Origin: Pycnopodia helianthoides
Lineage: Eukaryota; Echinodermata; Asteroidea; Forcipulatida; Asteriidae
DNA length: 64,000 nt
Direction of reading: 5' to 3'
Assembly (NCBI GenBank): GCA_032158295.1
Contig: CM063245.1
Location: forward strand, 3,458,700-3,522,699
Part shown: one piece after another, positions 22,676 to 34,956 of the stretch
How positions within the stretch are numbered: the first letter of the stretch is position 1
How the letters are laid out: the number at the start of each line of letters is the position of its first letter
Notes under the pieces: model-generated
The model's database searches: none
What the model was told of the DNA's origin: nothing
What the model saw: the letters and a program-made list of their open reading frames with translations, nothing else
Position numbers and translations under genes: made by a program

Positions 22676-23041
22676 AGGCAGTGGACACTATTGGTAATTA
22701 CTCAAAATAATTATTAGCATAAAACCTTACTTGGTAACGAGTAATGGGGAGAGGGTTGACAGTATAAAACATTGTGAGAAACGGCTCCCTCTGAAGTGAC
22801 ATAGTTTTCGAGAAAGAAGTAATTTTCCACGAATTTGATTTCGAGACCTCAGAGTTAGAATTTGAGGTCTCGAAATCAACCATCTGAAAGCACACAACTT
22901 CGTGTGACAAGGGTGTTCTTACTTTCACAGTTATCTCGCAACTTCGACGACCAATTGAGTTCAAATTTTCACAGGTTTGTTATTTTATCCATATGTTGAG
23001 AAGACTGGTCTTTGACAAATTACCAATAGTGTCCAGTGTCT
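22676..23041. mobile_element. TTAA-flanked short inverted-repeat element, family a
   Basis: A complete 366-bp element flanked by TTAA at 22,672-22,675 and 23,042-23,045. The terminal inverted repeats run about 24 bp with two mismatches: AGGCAGTGGACACTATTGG on the left and CCAATAGTGTCCAGTGTCT on the right. The central GAGACCTCA/TGAGGTCTC hairpin is present. It lacks a short stretch (ATACACCAAGTGAG) found in the copies in A and C. The size and TTAA target fit a Kolobok-like or piggyBac-like MITE. Which one cannot be decided without an autonomous relative. Confidence 0.85.
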
Positions 23042-24672
23042 TTAAAGTAACAGAAATTATCCCTTGACTGCTAAACTTTTATCCTCTGCTCAATTTGACA
23101 TGGGGGTGTCCCAAGGCCCGTCGAGTTATTCTCCCCCTGAATAAAAATACACCTACAATTGTGTGCAATTTCCAAACGTTCGAGCATCAATATTGAAAAA
23201 TGGCCCTACACCTCTTCATTTTCTCCCCATAGTGGGGTGCACCTTATACTGAGTAAGTTAAGTTTTTAAGTCTGACTTGAGACTACATTCTGGACATGAG
23301 GAATATTGCCAACATCATATATTTTTCTCAATTTTCATTTCAATCCATTGGGATGGCAGGCTTAAACAAACTGACCGCTCCAAGGGTGTTTTGTGTACAT
23401 TTTCAAATGAATGAGCATGTCCGATACACACACAAGCAAGTCCTCTCATGTAATGTGTTTCTTCCAGTTGAACAATCCACAGAATGTTGGTGTGTATGTC
23501 AATCTTTGTCAGATATCCTACACTTGTTCTGATGACAAATTCTGGGAGTGTTCTTTACTTTTCAATTTACCCTCTTTATGAATAGCAAGGGGGGCAAAGA
23601 GAAAACAAAAAATACTGTTGAGGGGTTTGTTCAATGCAATGGTCAAAATGATGGTCTGTAGAAGACCCTGATGGTACTTAAATGTTCTTCTTTTACGAAC
23701 AAGGTATGTTTGCTGCCCTGTACTCTTACCCCTGGGGTTGGTACCATGTGTTTGGGGAGAGGCGGGGCTTCAAGGGATTGTATGACAAGTAGATGACTGG
23801 GAGAAAGTTGCATAATATTTCAAGGTTCATTGAGAGTCTAGTTGAACACAGAATCTACTAAAAGGAACCACTTTGACGTGGCTACTCACCCCCACCCCCC
23901 CCCCTACACACACCATACAATCTGATTCCCCCACCCAGTCCCCAACCCTATTAAACTAGGGCTCAAACAAACTCCTGAGTTAAAAAATCACATCGTACAT
24001 TATTGTGTACTCTCTCGAACAATGAGTTGGAGACTTTCAGCGGATATGGGAGCAGTTTTTCCTTTGAATAAAGTTATGAGCCCCCCCCCCCAACATGTTT
24101 TGGCTATTTAACCCTATTTCTGTGACCTACAGGTTAGGGCCATATAGCTTCATGTAGAATAAGGGCCAGGGTTAAGGTACAGGACTAAAAGAAGGGTTAC
24201 TAAAAGTATGGTTAAAGGGTTTGGCCTCAGCTCTGGATTGGTGTTAGGGCTAGATTTAGGGTAAAAGTAAGGTCATGTATTTTTCTAAATGTCAGCACAG
24301 CCACTCAATCCATACTGGTTTCAAGTTATATTACCTCAGGAGGCCCGGGTTTGAGCTAAAAGTACAGTTAAAGGGTTCGGCCTATACAGCTATGGATTGG
24401 TGTTAGTGCTAGATTTAGGGTAAAAGTATGATCATGTACTTCTCTTGTTAGCACAGCCACTCAATCCAAACTGGTTTCAAGTTATTACCTCAGTTTGGGA
24501 TGTACCCCGTCAAGGTTCTTTTGACATGTTATTATTTAACACATTACATCTTGATTTAATCTTTGGTAAAGAAGTCATCAGAAAAAAATTAAGCATGGTA
24601 CACCAGCACTAAAAGAAAAAAAGAATCTATGAATCATGCATTTTCAATCAGAAATCAAAAAGAAACACTCAC

Positions 24673-24785
24673 CCATCTTTGCGAGACACAGTGCGAAGCA
24701 TTTCCATTGGTAACTTGATAGTAAAAAAAGTGAGAATCTGCTAGGTGTCCTGTATCTTTTAGCTGACCAACTGCTAAGGCCCTTG
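24673..24785 (-). pseudogene. Candidate internal exon with frameshift (copy B)
   Basis: Copy B of the candidate minus-strand exon is 113 nt, one base longer than A and C, because an A run near 24,722-24,728 has gained a base. This breaks the frame that is open in the other copies. It also has substitutions (GATGG to GATAG, CAGCTG to CAACTG on the plus strand). If the exon is real, this copy is inactive. Otherwise it is neutral drift. Confidence 0.35.
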
Positions 24786-27059
24786 CTGAAATGGATAAGA
24801 AACAGAAACATTACTCTGTGACAGTGTTAATTAAAAGGAAAACCATACAAACGGAAGACGAAGGGCACAGTGTCGATAGAACTAAAGTTAATTGATTTCA
24901 TTTGATGCTTTTAATAACATAATTTAACTTAAGAAAGGGAACAAATATGACTGGCCCAATAATAAAATATGGAAACACTTCCCACCATGATTAAAAAACT
25001 TCCATGCAGTTAGACTGTCATTCAGCAGCTGGTTCCATTTTTAGAATGCAGTTAGTACTAGACCTACTGAAGTGCATCTATCATGTCTATTTCTTGAAGT
25101 TTGACATCCCAGTTATAATGATGTACTCTTAAAATTTCATTTTAAAAATGTCATTTTGATGATAAAAGCACCTGTGAAAATGTTGCAAAAATTGCAAACA
25201 GCGTTTTAACAAGAAAAATTGTGTTTGGTAAACACAAGCACCCCGCAAGCCAGTCGGTTTCTTGGCATTTGACCGAGGTGGTCCAATAACAAGATAATAG
25301 GCTTCTGGGGAATCCCAAAACCAATCCACACACTTTTAAGTTTGGAGTTGATACGACAAGTCCTTTACAAGTTATTGCTCGGAAACATTTCTTTTGTTTT
25401 AACCATAATCTTGACTTTTGGCCTAGGGTCCAAAAGCAATTGATTTCTGAGGGATCCGAAGACCATACCACAAACCTAACTTGGAGTTAATATGCAAAGT
25501 CCATCTCGAGTTATCACTCGGACAACAATTATTTTGTTTTTGCCATAGTGACCGTGACATTTGACCTTGACATTTGACCAAGGGGGTCCAACACCTACAT
25601 GTGCTTCTGGGAGATCCCGGGATTAATCCACACACCAATTTTTGAGTTGATATGCCAAGTCCTTCTTGAGTTATTATTTGCACGCAGGCACCCACACACA
25701 CCCAAGTTTTAAGTTGATATGCCAAGTTATCTTTTGGGCACACTCACGTATGTTTGTGATTCCCAAATCAAGGAGATCTCTTTAGATGTCCTCGCTCTGT
25801 CAAAACAGTTTTAACGGGTAGACACGCTCATGCAAACACACACCCACCCATATGACCTCCAAACATGGACCCCCTTCGTTCAACTCTTTGTCCTGACAAA
25901 CATGGACCCAAATGTTTCCCTTTGTGAGAACTATCGTGGACCTATTGTCCCTTTTGAAGTGAATAAACACCTGCAATCAGGGACCTCCTATTGTCCCTCT
26001 TTTGTTTTTACCCTAATTTTTTACAACAGCTACCAAAACATGGTTTTGTACACACTTCCCAGCTGGGGACTTTTACCTGACAGGGAACCCTAATGTCCTC
26101 TTTTGTTACAGGTCCCTGGTTTTAATGTGTATACCTACCCACACCCACCACACACACACTCAAGTGTGTAATGACCTCCAATCGTGGACCCTCCTTTGTT
26201 AGACTCTTTGTCCTGACAAACATGGACCCCAATGTTTTCCGTTGTGATAGCAATCGTGGACCTATTGTCCCTTTTGTTGAAGTCCTTGGTTTGAATGTCA
26301 CTACAAACTCACACACACACACACACGTGTAAACACCAGCAGGAGTGGACACTCCTGTGTTCAACTCTATGTGATAGCAACCATGGACCACAATGTTTTC
26401 CTTTGTGATAGCAACCGTGGACCTATTGTCCCTTTTGTTGAAGTCCTTGGTTTGAATGTCACTACAAACTCACACACACACACGTGTAAACACCAGCAGT
26501 AGTGGACACTCCTGTGTTCAACTCTATGTGATAGCAACCATGGACCACAATGTTTTCCTTTGTGATAGCAACCGTGGACCTATTATCCCTTTTGTTATAG
26601 ATCCAGGTTTGAATGTGGATACCTACCCGCACACACACACATTTGTATGTTGTAAACCGAGGCATCCCAAGATTTGGGGAATTAGTTTTCTTAGCGACAT
26701 CCCCATTGGTTTTGTACACAAAACAAACCAAGGACTGTCCCCGTGTCATTTTCCCGGATCCCTTTTGTTAAAGTCCTCAGTTTGATTGCAAAGACATGTT
26801 TACACACACACACACCCATACAACACACAAACACGCACGCACACATGTTTGTGAATCCCATGAATCGAGGACTTCTCTTTGTTCTCCCATTGTTTGGACT
26901 TGTTTTTTCAGCACAACCACAACCCCGTTGGTTTTGTACACAAAAGCGAAGCGAGGAATTCCTTGCTGTGGTCAAAACACATGGATCCCTTGTGTTAAAG
27001 TCCTCGGTTTTAACGGGTAGACACGCTCACGCATCCACACACAGATGTACATGTCAGGG

Positions 27060-27995
27060 TATCAAAGAAGCGAACGGAAGAAGAAAATTAATTTCAGCAG
27101 TACTTAATTAATTGGCAAACACAAAATTGCTTCCAAAAACTGCCATAATGATTGGATATGCCTTATTGAGCGCACTTTACACGTACGCAGTGTACTCCAG
27201 GCGGTTTACAAGTGAAACACGCATGCACAAGGGACTTGTTCACACGAAGTTTCATTCATGATAAAGTTTACATAATGTCACTTCCTAAAAACAAAGGAGT
27301 TTGCTGGATAAAAATACACATGCAGAGGAATCTATTCCAATGAAGATACCGGCATGCAATATAGCTTGCAGCAATCAAACAGATCGGACAAGAAAACAAA
27401 CGACTAATGCTAAACATATTCAAAGTATTATGTTACTGAGCACATAATCAGTACAGACTAAAACACTTGCTTGGTGGAAGGAACCCATGGCACTTTTCAG
27501 AACATCTACAGGCGCGTCTTGAGTCCCGACAACTGTACAACACTTCGGACCATTGCTTGATGGGCTCTAAGTAATTATTTGAAATTCATTTTCTATCAAT
27601 TTTCTTTAGAATTGTTTTGATGTAAACAAATCTGGGCCAAATTTTATGGCTCTGCTTAGCTTAAGCAAAGAATCGGCGCATACACAGGGAAGCAGGGAAT
27701 TCTGAGCTTACATCAAGCATATTTCACAGGTCAGCAGGGAATTTCTGCTTGTGCGCGTGCATAGTCAACGTTACTAGCATCATTCGCTTACACAGCTAGA
27801 GCAGAAATTCAACGCTTGCCCTGTTTAAAAGCAAATTAGAATGGTGGTTGCAAGCCCAGAATTTTGGCTGTAAGCAGAGTAATGAAATTGGGTCCTAATG
27901 AAAATAATTTGCTCCAGCACAAAAAACTTCATTTATTTGCATCACGTACAGAATGGTGTCAACCTGCGCGCTTTACTTTTCAAACCACCCAGAAA
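27060..27995. other. Block present in B and C, absent in A
   Basis: About 940 bp with no gene seen. The same sequence follows the insertion in copy C (49,670-50,790), and a diverged version is in relic D (about 52,520-53,140). In copy A it is lost between about 4,458 and 4,467, where AAGCGAAGCC joins directly to AAAAAGAACGCGCGC. Confidence 0.7.
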
Positions 27996-28452
27996 GAACG
28001 CGCGCATTGACGCTTGGCAGCCCAACGTGTCCTACACAAACTTTGAGTTGGAAGTCAACAACCCCTAGGTCACAATCGTGCAAATTTTTACACTTTATAC
28101 TCCTTTTATTTTTGGCCCTCAAATCTGTTCAGTTTAGAATATTTTGAGGGCCTACAAAATATTCATGTGGCCAACGCTGTTTTTTCCTTAATTAGTGGGG
28201 TGCACCCCAAACACCGCTGGGATGGCTTGATGAGCTTGTATACTGATGAGCTCATTATTTGTTCACGATGTAGTGATACATGATGAGAGGAAAGAGGGGA
28301 GGGGGTTCTGTACAAGAGGAAAATAGTGTGTTCAAGTATGAAAACATTGGGGGATACCCTCTGCCCCATATCGGGCATGTTATAGACGGTTTAGGTTGAG
28401 ATAAGGCTATACAATATTTCTACACACAAAAAACAAACCTATTTAGAATTAA

Positions 28453-29059
28453 AGGGACACATCGGCTTCGTTGGGCTACAAAATAGGCTAAAGGTTATTC
28501 AAGGTCACTCAAGGTTTTCCCGAAATGGAAAAGAATGGTTTCTAAAAGTAACCATCAAATTTGGCAGTTTCAAGCAATTTTCAAAAAGAGAAAGTCACGT
28601 GGTTTATCCGAGCCGAAATGTGGTTTGGATAGATCTTGTGATCTCGATCTTCAGAGTTAGTTTTACTTCCAGCCATTTAAAATTTAAATCTAAAATTTTC
28701 TTTTCAAAAATTATTTATGAGATTTGGGCTACAAAATAGACTAAAACATGACTCCACTCATCCCAGGTTTTCCCGAAATGGAAAAAAAACGGTTTTAAAA
28801 AACAAAACATAAATTTTGGCAGTTTTCGATCAATTTTCAAAAAACGAAGGTCACATAGTTCATCCGAACCGAAATGTGGTTCGGATAAATCACGTGATCT
28901 TGGGAGTTAGTTTTACTTCCAGCCGAATAAAATTTAAATTTAAATTTTTCTTTTCAAAAATTATTCATTCACGTGTATTTGACAAAAAAGATTATGTATT
29001 CAGATTATGGAAACATTAGTCGTAAATGATGATGAAAAATCGAACGTAGGATTTACATT
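28453..29059. mobile_element. Left half of a TTAA family c element (copy B)
   Basis: The copy B counterpart of 5,328-5,935: TTAA at 28,449-28,452, terminus AGGGACACATCGGCTTCG, and the same internal tandem duplication. It precedes the copy B DIRS-like relic. Confidence 0.6.
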
Positions 29060-30889
29060 GTTCAAAACTGTTCAAAGGCGTTGGCCACAGCCAACAACTC
29101 GAGGACGTTGATATGGGACGAGCGATGCTTGTGGCCCCAACAGCCCGCCGCCTGGTGGGGGTAGAGGGTTGCCCCCCCCCCCCCAACCAGAAAGGGATGC
29201 GTCCATTGTGATCATCAGGGATGGGCGGGGCCTGCGAACCAGCCATCACCGCAGGTGAGGAACCAGCCAGGCCAAGACTGGAACGGGATGACTGATGTCG
29301 TGCCAGCTGGGACGGTAGAACGTGAGCAGGTGCATTTGGATTGGTCGCATTCGCAGCCTGTAAAAGTTTACCTCATCCACCAGACTGGCCATCAGGCCCA
29401 ACAGCCTTAGCCAGACACAGGCCGGGGCTGTCTCGGCCGGCATAAAGCGTGCAAGCCTAGATCAGAGATCGAGGGTCGCGCCTAGAAAGGTTGGGGACTG
29501 CATGAGTCGGCAGCGGGTGCGACTTCTCAGGATTGATCAAAAGTCCGAGGTCGGCCACCAGGCGCCAAGTGTGTTGAAGTGCCCCCGCCGCTGAGTGACG
29601 CAACTTGCCCACTATGAGCCAGTCATCGAGGTACATGAAGACCGATACCCCTTTCATAATCCTCCAGCGGGAACTGATAATAATCCTTGGTTTGGCAGGG
29701 TGCCCACTTGTCTGCCTTCGTGATTTTTTCCATATGCTCAATGCACACCTGGTCCTCATCCTCCGAGGCCAAGTCCCCCAAAGGGATGGGAAGAGCTGAA
29801 CCCGGTGATCGTGAGCTGGCCGGCCCATGAAGCGGGGCAGACAGCACCATGTCACGGCCCAGTGGCTGGGCCGTATCCTCAGGCACAAAGGACATCGGAG
29901 GATGCAGGCTGAGGGCTGATGTGGACGGCAGTGCACGGCTGACTGTGTGCAGTGCGTCCCTTTGTACTTGAACCACCCAACCCTGACCTAGCGGAAGGTT
30001 GAGCAGCATATCCAAGCGGTGCCATTGGGCCTTCCACAGCAGCCATCTGCCAGGGGGGGGGGAGGGCCGATAGTGAGGCCGAGATGGTCTAAAAAGCCTG
30101 TAAAAACTCGGTCATGGAAACACTGTCACCATGGTGACACTTTCCCCGGCGACCCGAAGAGCTGCTCAAGCAGGACGACGAGAATGAACAGCGAGAACGA
30201 CGGCCAGACTTCCCCTTCTTTTGTCTCCAGCGGCAACGGGAGAACTCCGATAAAAAATCAGATGACTCCTGGGGGACCAGGATCCCCAAACACTGGGTAA
30301 AATCCGATGCGGTGGTTGGCCCTTCAGAGCGGGGTGTAGAGCCCCAGGGCCCGTACGCCTGCCAACCCCATGACTTTGCGGCGTACACTGCCAGTGAGCT
30401 TGGGGACGCAGGGCATTATGGCCGCCGAGCTGCGTGGGCTTGTCACATGCACACCAGACGGCCCCGAGCTCGGGGGCGGGTTGGGTAAAGCGTGCAGGTC
30501 GGTGACATTGGACCCTGGACTTTTATTACCGTGCCCACTCTTTTGGGCTTGGTCCGGGCAGTGGAGTTTGCCTTGCGACTCTTGACGGAGCTACCCTTGC
30601 GTTTGGCTGTCCCACCGACGATGGCCGGGGGGGAGGGAGAGACCAGACCTGGTACTCCCTTGCCCGACCGGTGAGGCTGTCGGTGCCCACAACCGACTAC
30701 GGCTGTGAGCACTGGCTGGGAGAAGAATTGGGTAACCGCGCAATCAACCAAGGAAGGTCATTAAAACATTTGATACATTGCAAAGAAAACGCCATGGACC
30801 TGTGAAAACTGGTCACAGGAGCATAGTATTTAGTAAACTGATTGCTGAGCAAGAGAAGAAGACTTGACGCCTCGTTGGGATCTCTCATA
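29060..30889 (-). pseudogene. DIRS/Ngaro-like retroelement relic (copy B)
   Basis: The same relic as in copy A, better preserved. On the minus strand a gag-like S/R-rich stretch (about 30,090-30,390) is followed by RT. The catalytic motif YLDDWL is intact (YLDD at 29,622-29,633) and the frame runs on through LRHSAAGALQ and LGLLINPEKS, typical of DIRS-type RT. Further on, at about 29,246-29,443 in another frame, are LLGLMAS and LRMRPIQMHLL, which match the connection/RNase H region of DIRS-like elements. Most RT residues upstream of YLDD are missing, so the element is internally deleted and frameshifted. It sits between two family c TTAA elements. Confidence 0.7.
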
Positions 30890-30890
30890 A

Positions 30891-31860
30891 AGGGACACAC
30901 CGGCTTCGTTGGGCTATTTGGGCTACAAAATAGACTAAAACATTATTCCAAAGGTCTTCCTGGAATGGAGAAGAATAGTTCAAAAAAGAAACCATCAAAT
31001 TTGGCAGTTTTCGAGCATTTAAAAAAACGAAGGTCTCGTGACTTTTCGGAACCAAAATCCGAAAAGTCACGTGATCTTCAGAGTTAGTTTTACTTCCAGC
31101 CGTATGAAAGTATATTACTAAACCAAATTAAAGTATTTTTTTAACAATTGTTCATGAGTATTTGACGAAAAAGACTGTATTCAGTTTATGGATACAAATT
31201 GTTGTAAATAATGACGAACGTAAGATTCGCATTCAGAGAGTTCATGCTACAGAAGCATCGGCGCATCAGCGTGGGGAGCTAGTGGGTAAACCTTGGGGGC
31301 ATGTCCCGTACAGCCGGTGCCGCGTCTCGTGGGGCCAGAGGGACAAACCACGGGGCATGAACTTGGAGCCTGTGGAGGGGTAGGGATCCAGACCATCAAT
31401 TACATTTTGTTTAACGAGGGTTTCAGTCTGTAGCCCTTGCTATTATCCCCCAACTATTGACACGTTACGTGATGCCTGCGCTATGCGGCGGGACGATGAC
31501 GAATAGCTACAAGATGTCCACATAATACAAGTTGATGTGGACTGTGTTTATGATGGTTTTTTAATTACACATGAATTCGTGCTTGATGAATATGAAGACT
31601 GGATCCTCATTCCACGCCATTGTTATAAATAATACATAAACAGAGCACCGGTCTACCACAACAATGTAACGTAAACTTGACAGTTCCAACGGCTGAAAAA
31701 GCGTATACACTGACCTTTGACCGCATTTTTTTTTTTTTATACATTTTTCGTTAATTACGTGACATTTTGATGATTTTTTTTTGTACAATTTTACATCTAA
31801 AAATTATTGTCTGTGATTCCACATCACTAAATAAGGTAAAGAGTAAGCCGGAGTGTCCCT
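30891..31860. mobile_element. TTAA family c element (copy B, uninterrupted)
   Basis: About 970 bp. Left terminus AGGGACACACCGGCTTCG (the preceding target now reads ATAA, one change from TTAA). Right terminus AAGCCGGAGTGTCCCT, then TTAA at 31,861-31,864. It provides the empty site for the large insertion of copy A: at 31,466-31,480 the sequence reads ATGCCTGCGCTATGC. Confidence 0.75.
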
Positions 31861-31864
31861 TTAA

Positions 31865-32253
31865 AGGCACTGGAAAGGTTTGGTAATTACTCAAAACAAA
31901 TATTAGCTAAAAACTTACTTGGTAACGAGCAACGGAGAGCTGTGGATAGTATAAAACATTGTGGTATAATTTTTTTTAACATTGTGGGAAACGACTCCCT
32001 CACAAGTAACGTAGTTTTTGAGAAAGAGGTAATTTCTCAGAAAATATTTAAAGACTTCTAGCCAGAAGTCTTAATTGTTATGCACCTAAAAGCACAAAAA
32101 TTTGTGCAACGAGGATATTTTTTCTTTCATTATTTTCTTGCACCTGCGATGACCAATTGAGTCCAAATCTTCACAGATTTGTTATTTTATGCATATGGGA
32201 TACACCAAGTGAGAATACTGGTTTTTGACAATTACCAAAGGTGTCCAGTGCCT
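31865..32253. mobile_element. TTAA-flanked short inverted-repeat element, family b (copy B)
   Basis: 389 bp, TTAA at 31,861-31,864 and 32,254-32,257. It keeps more of the right arm (AATTACCAAAGGTGTCCAGTG) than copy A, where the right arm is shortened. Confidence 0.85.
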
Positions 32254-32756
32254 TTAAGCCAGGTTCATACGTCACGAGAATTACACAAGCGCAGCAATTA
32301 CTTGCATTACAATTTGAAAACAGAACCGGTCAAGGGTCATTGCCTAAAAAAAACTATTTCGGTAATTTCATCTCCTAAAAAAAACAAGACGACATGAAAT
32401 TACATTACATTTTACTTACAAACTCTTAGCATTTTCAATAAATGCTATTCGCCCTAATGCCGATGACGTATTAAAATTTCTCTAATAAAACACTGGCGTA
32501 CGCTGAACTATCAATGTGGTTTTTACCATTTTGGGCTTATAGGGGCCTACATAGCGTATTCATAATGAGTTGGACTTAAATACATAACGTAACAGTAACT
32601 TACATGTATTAGAATGTTTTGATAACCTAAAACTTATACCAACGAATTATACATGTTTTATATGGTAGCTGTAAGTTAGAAACACGTTCAGTAAAAAGTT
32701 CTGTGGTCACCCGGAACACATCAAATACGTCTACATATGTCAATATGCGTGTGACA

Positions 32757-33265
32757 TAGTTCAAAGCACGTTACTCATTAGACCCAGTTACTGGGGCACT
32801 GTACTCCTTTTTTGAAAATGTTGACGTTATCGGTCGTACTAGCGGCCCAGGAACTTATCGTACGCAACTACATCAATCTTCATTTTACCGGGTGCCCTGC
32901 CTCAACCATGAAACCACGCAGTTGAGGCAGGGCAGGCACCTGTCAAATTTTAGACGGGTGCCCTGCCTCAACTGTGACAACAACGCGGTTGAGGGAGGTA
33001 GGGTACCCATCAATTAGACGGCTGCCCTACCTCCCTCAACTGTGTTGTCGTCACAATTGAGGCAGGGCACCCGTTTAAAATTTGACAGGCTTCCTGCCTT
33101 AACCGCGTGGTCTCCACGGTTGAGGCAGGGCACCCGCGATCCTGCTGAGAGTGTGATCACATTGATGTAGTTACGTACAATAAGTTCCTGGGCCGCTAGT
33201 ACGACCGATAACATCAAAATTTTCGAAAAAAGTAGTACAGCGCCCCAGTAACTGGGTCTAGTTAC
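32757..33265. repeat. Large imperfect palindrome with nested hairpins (copy B)
   Basis: The arms are about 245 bp each, centred near 33,010. The left arm reads from TAGACCCAGTTACTGGGGC through GGTCGTACTAGCGGCCCAGG. The right arm returns as CCTGGGCCGCTAGTACGACC and ends in GCCCCAGTAACTGGGTCTA. Near the centre GCCCTGCCTCAAC and its complement alternate several times, so smaller hairpins can form inside each arm. The flank to about 33,680 also holds short inverted pieces (ACGCTGGCATACGTCG, CGACGTACGCCAGCG). No coding potential. It could be a foldback element or a hairpin-RNA source. The sequence shows only the symmetry. Confidence 0.75.
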
Positions 33266-34956
33266 TCAAAGGTTAGAAATAAGTTTTGGGCATGCTAGAC
33301 ATTATCTTGACGTACGTCGACTTATGAGTAACTTGCACATAACGTGTGTGAACGTGTGTCAACGATCGCATAACTTACCTACAACTTATGGCCCGCGTAT
33401 GCGTGACCTATGAGATGAGCCATACGCTGGCATACGTCGAAAATTGTGTGCATGCACACAAATTTTTGACGACCTCGTCGTACTACAACATATACCAGCA
33501 TGCTTCAGCTTGCTCTTTACATACAAAACTTACCCATAACTAGTTCGACGTACGCCAGCGTATTCGCAAAATTTTTCATACGATGGCATGCACTGGCTGT
33601 ATCATCAAGGTGTGACAGGACCATTACGTTCAAACTTTGAAGGCGAAAAGTTTGAACCAACGTCAATTATTTTTTTTTATAATTCATTTTCACAGACAAA
33701 CTTCAGAAAAATTTATATAATTTATAATTATACTTCATATCATAGTTTGGCCTTAAAAAGTGAACGATTTTTAATTAGGACAAGGTAAATCTGTCTAAAC
33801 AATAACAACGTTATGAATGTAACTGTTATGGGTAAAATTATCCAATAATTTTAGGCTTTAGGTTCCATTATTTCCCTCATTTTCCAATTCATGATATTCA
33901 CTGTAGTTTCGTAAATTTGAAAACCCTAATGGAAATTTGTATGTGTTTGGAACACATAGAAAATACAGAATTGCAGCTGTGCAAATTTTGGATATCAGGT
34001 GTTACGCCTTCTTTTTGAGGTTCGAAAATGGAAGGTTTTTCCACTGCTAATTTGAAAATATTTTCAACATAACTTCTCATCGTAATTTTGTATGTGTTTG
34101 AAACAACAAAATATGCTGCAGTGCTACCACTTAATTTTTGTAGTACACCTTTTGAGGTTTCGAATTTGGGAAAATGTAACAGTAGAGTAGTACAATACAG
34201 TACAACGATCGTAATAAATTAAATTACCAGAAAACAGCTCTATTCCATACTGAATGCAGCGCCAATATTAATAAAGGGGCAGAAAGCTGAATGGATGATT
34301 AAAGAGCAAGTACGTTGTTATTATTACGGGAGAAGTAACATAATTTCTACATTTTGGTTTCCAAAACAAACCTCAGCGCCAACATTTTTTTTAACCTCTA
34401 GAAGATGGAAATAAAAACCGGTTTTTGTTTGTCCGGGATCATTGTGTCAGTATTGTCAAGTTTGTTTTAATCCTGTGGTAGTCGAAGTAAATAACGGACA
34501 TTTGGGGGTCGTCAAATGCTTTTATCTTGATTGTTATGCAGAGGGTCTCTGTAGGATATTGGTTTTGGTATGAATGTTATAATCGACCAGCTTTCAGATA
34601 AAAACAAACACTTGTTGATAACTGCAAACCCAGAACCTTGTCTTTAAACTAATAATAATTTTCAGTATAATTTTATAACCTTGATGCGAAAGACGTAACT
34701 GTTGTATGGATATGCCAGAACAACCTCATTTAATTGGGCCGTGCTTCGCCAGTGAAAACATCGAGGCGTTTATTTTGGCCAAGTTTCACACAATGGAATA
34801 ATTGCAACAACAGTTGCCATAGGCACCGCACTCTTTTTGGAGGCAACTCAGAGCGCAGCTACCTAAACATACCAGAACCAGAAACAGCGATTCCGTCTCA
34901 TGCTCGTATTGCAGAATCAATATCTCTTTGGTCTAAATTAGCAACTTCTACCAAGC

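Larger units (their letters stand above)
1..22743. repeat. Tandem segmental unit, copy A
   Basis: This stretch recurs almost base for base from 22,744 onward. The sequence at position 1 reappears at 22,744 and 42,874, and the order of all landmarks is the same. Copy A carries a SINE (4,512-4,919) and a 3.76-kb transposon (8,303-12,059) that B lacks. It lacks about 1 kb present in B (about 27,060-27,990) and the right half of a palindrome that B keeps (about 32,966-33,675). Because the window opens inside the unit, the true left edge is not visible and the boundaries given are only a convenient phase. The coding content is one FAMeT-like gene, one possible minus-strand exon, and retroelement relics. 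Confidence 0.9.

Noticed and set aside
27160..27250. Possible small inverted-repeat element near 'GAGCGCACTTTACACGTACG'
   Set aside because: No inverted partner or target duplication could be found.
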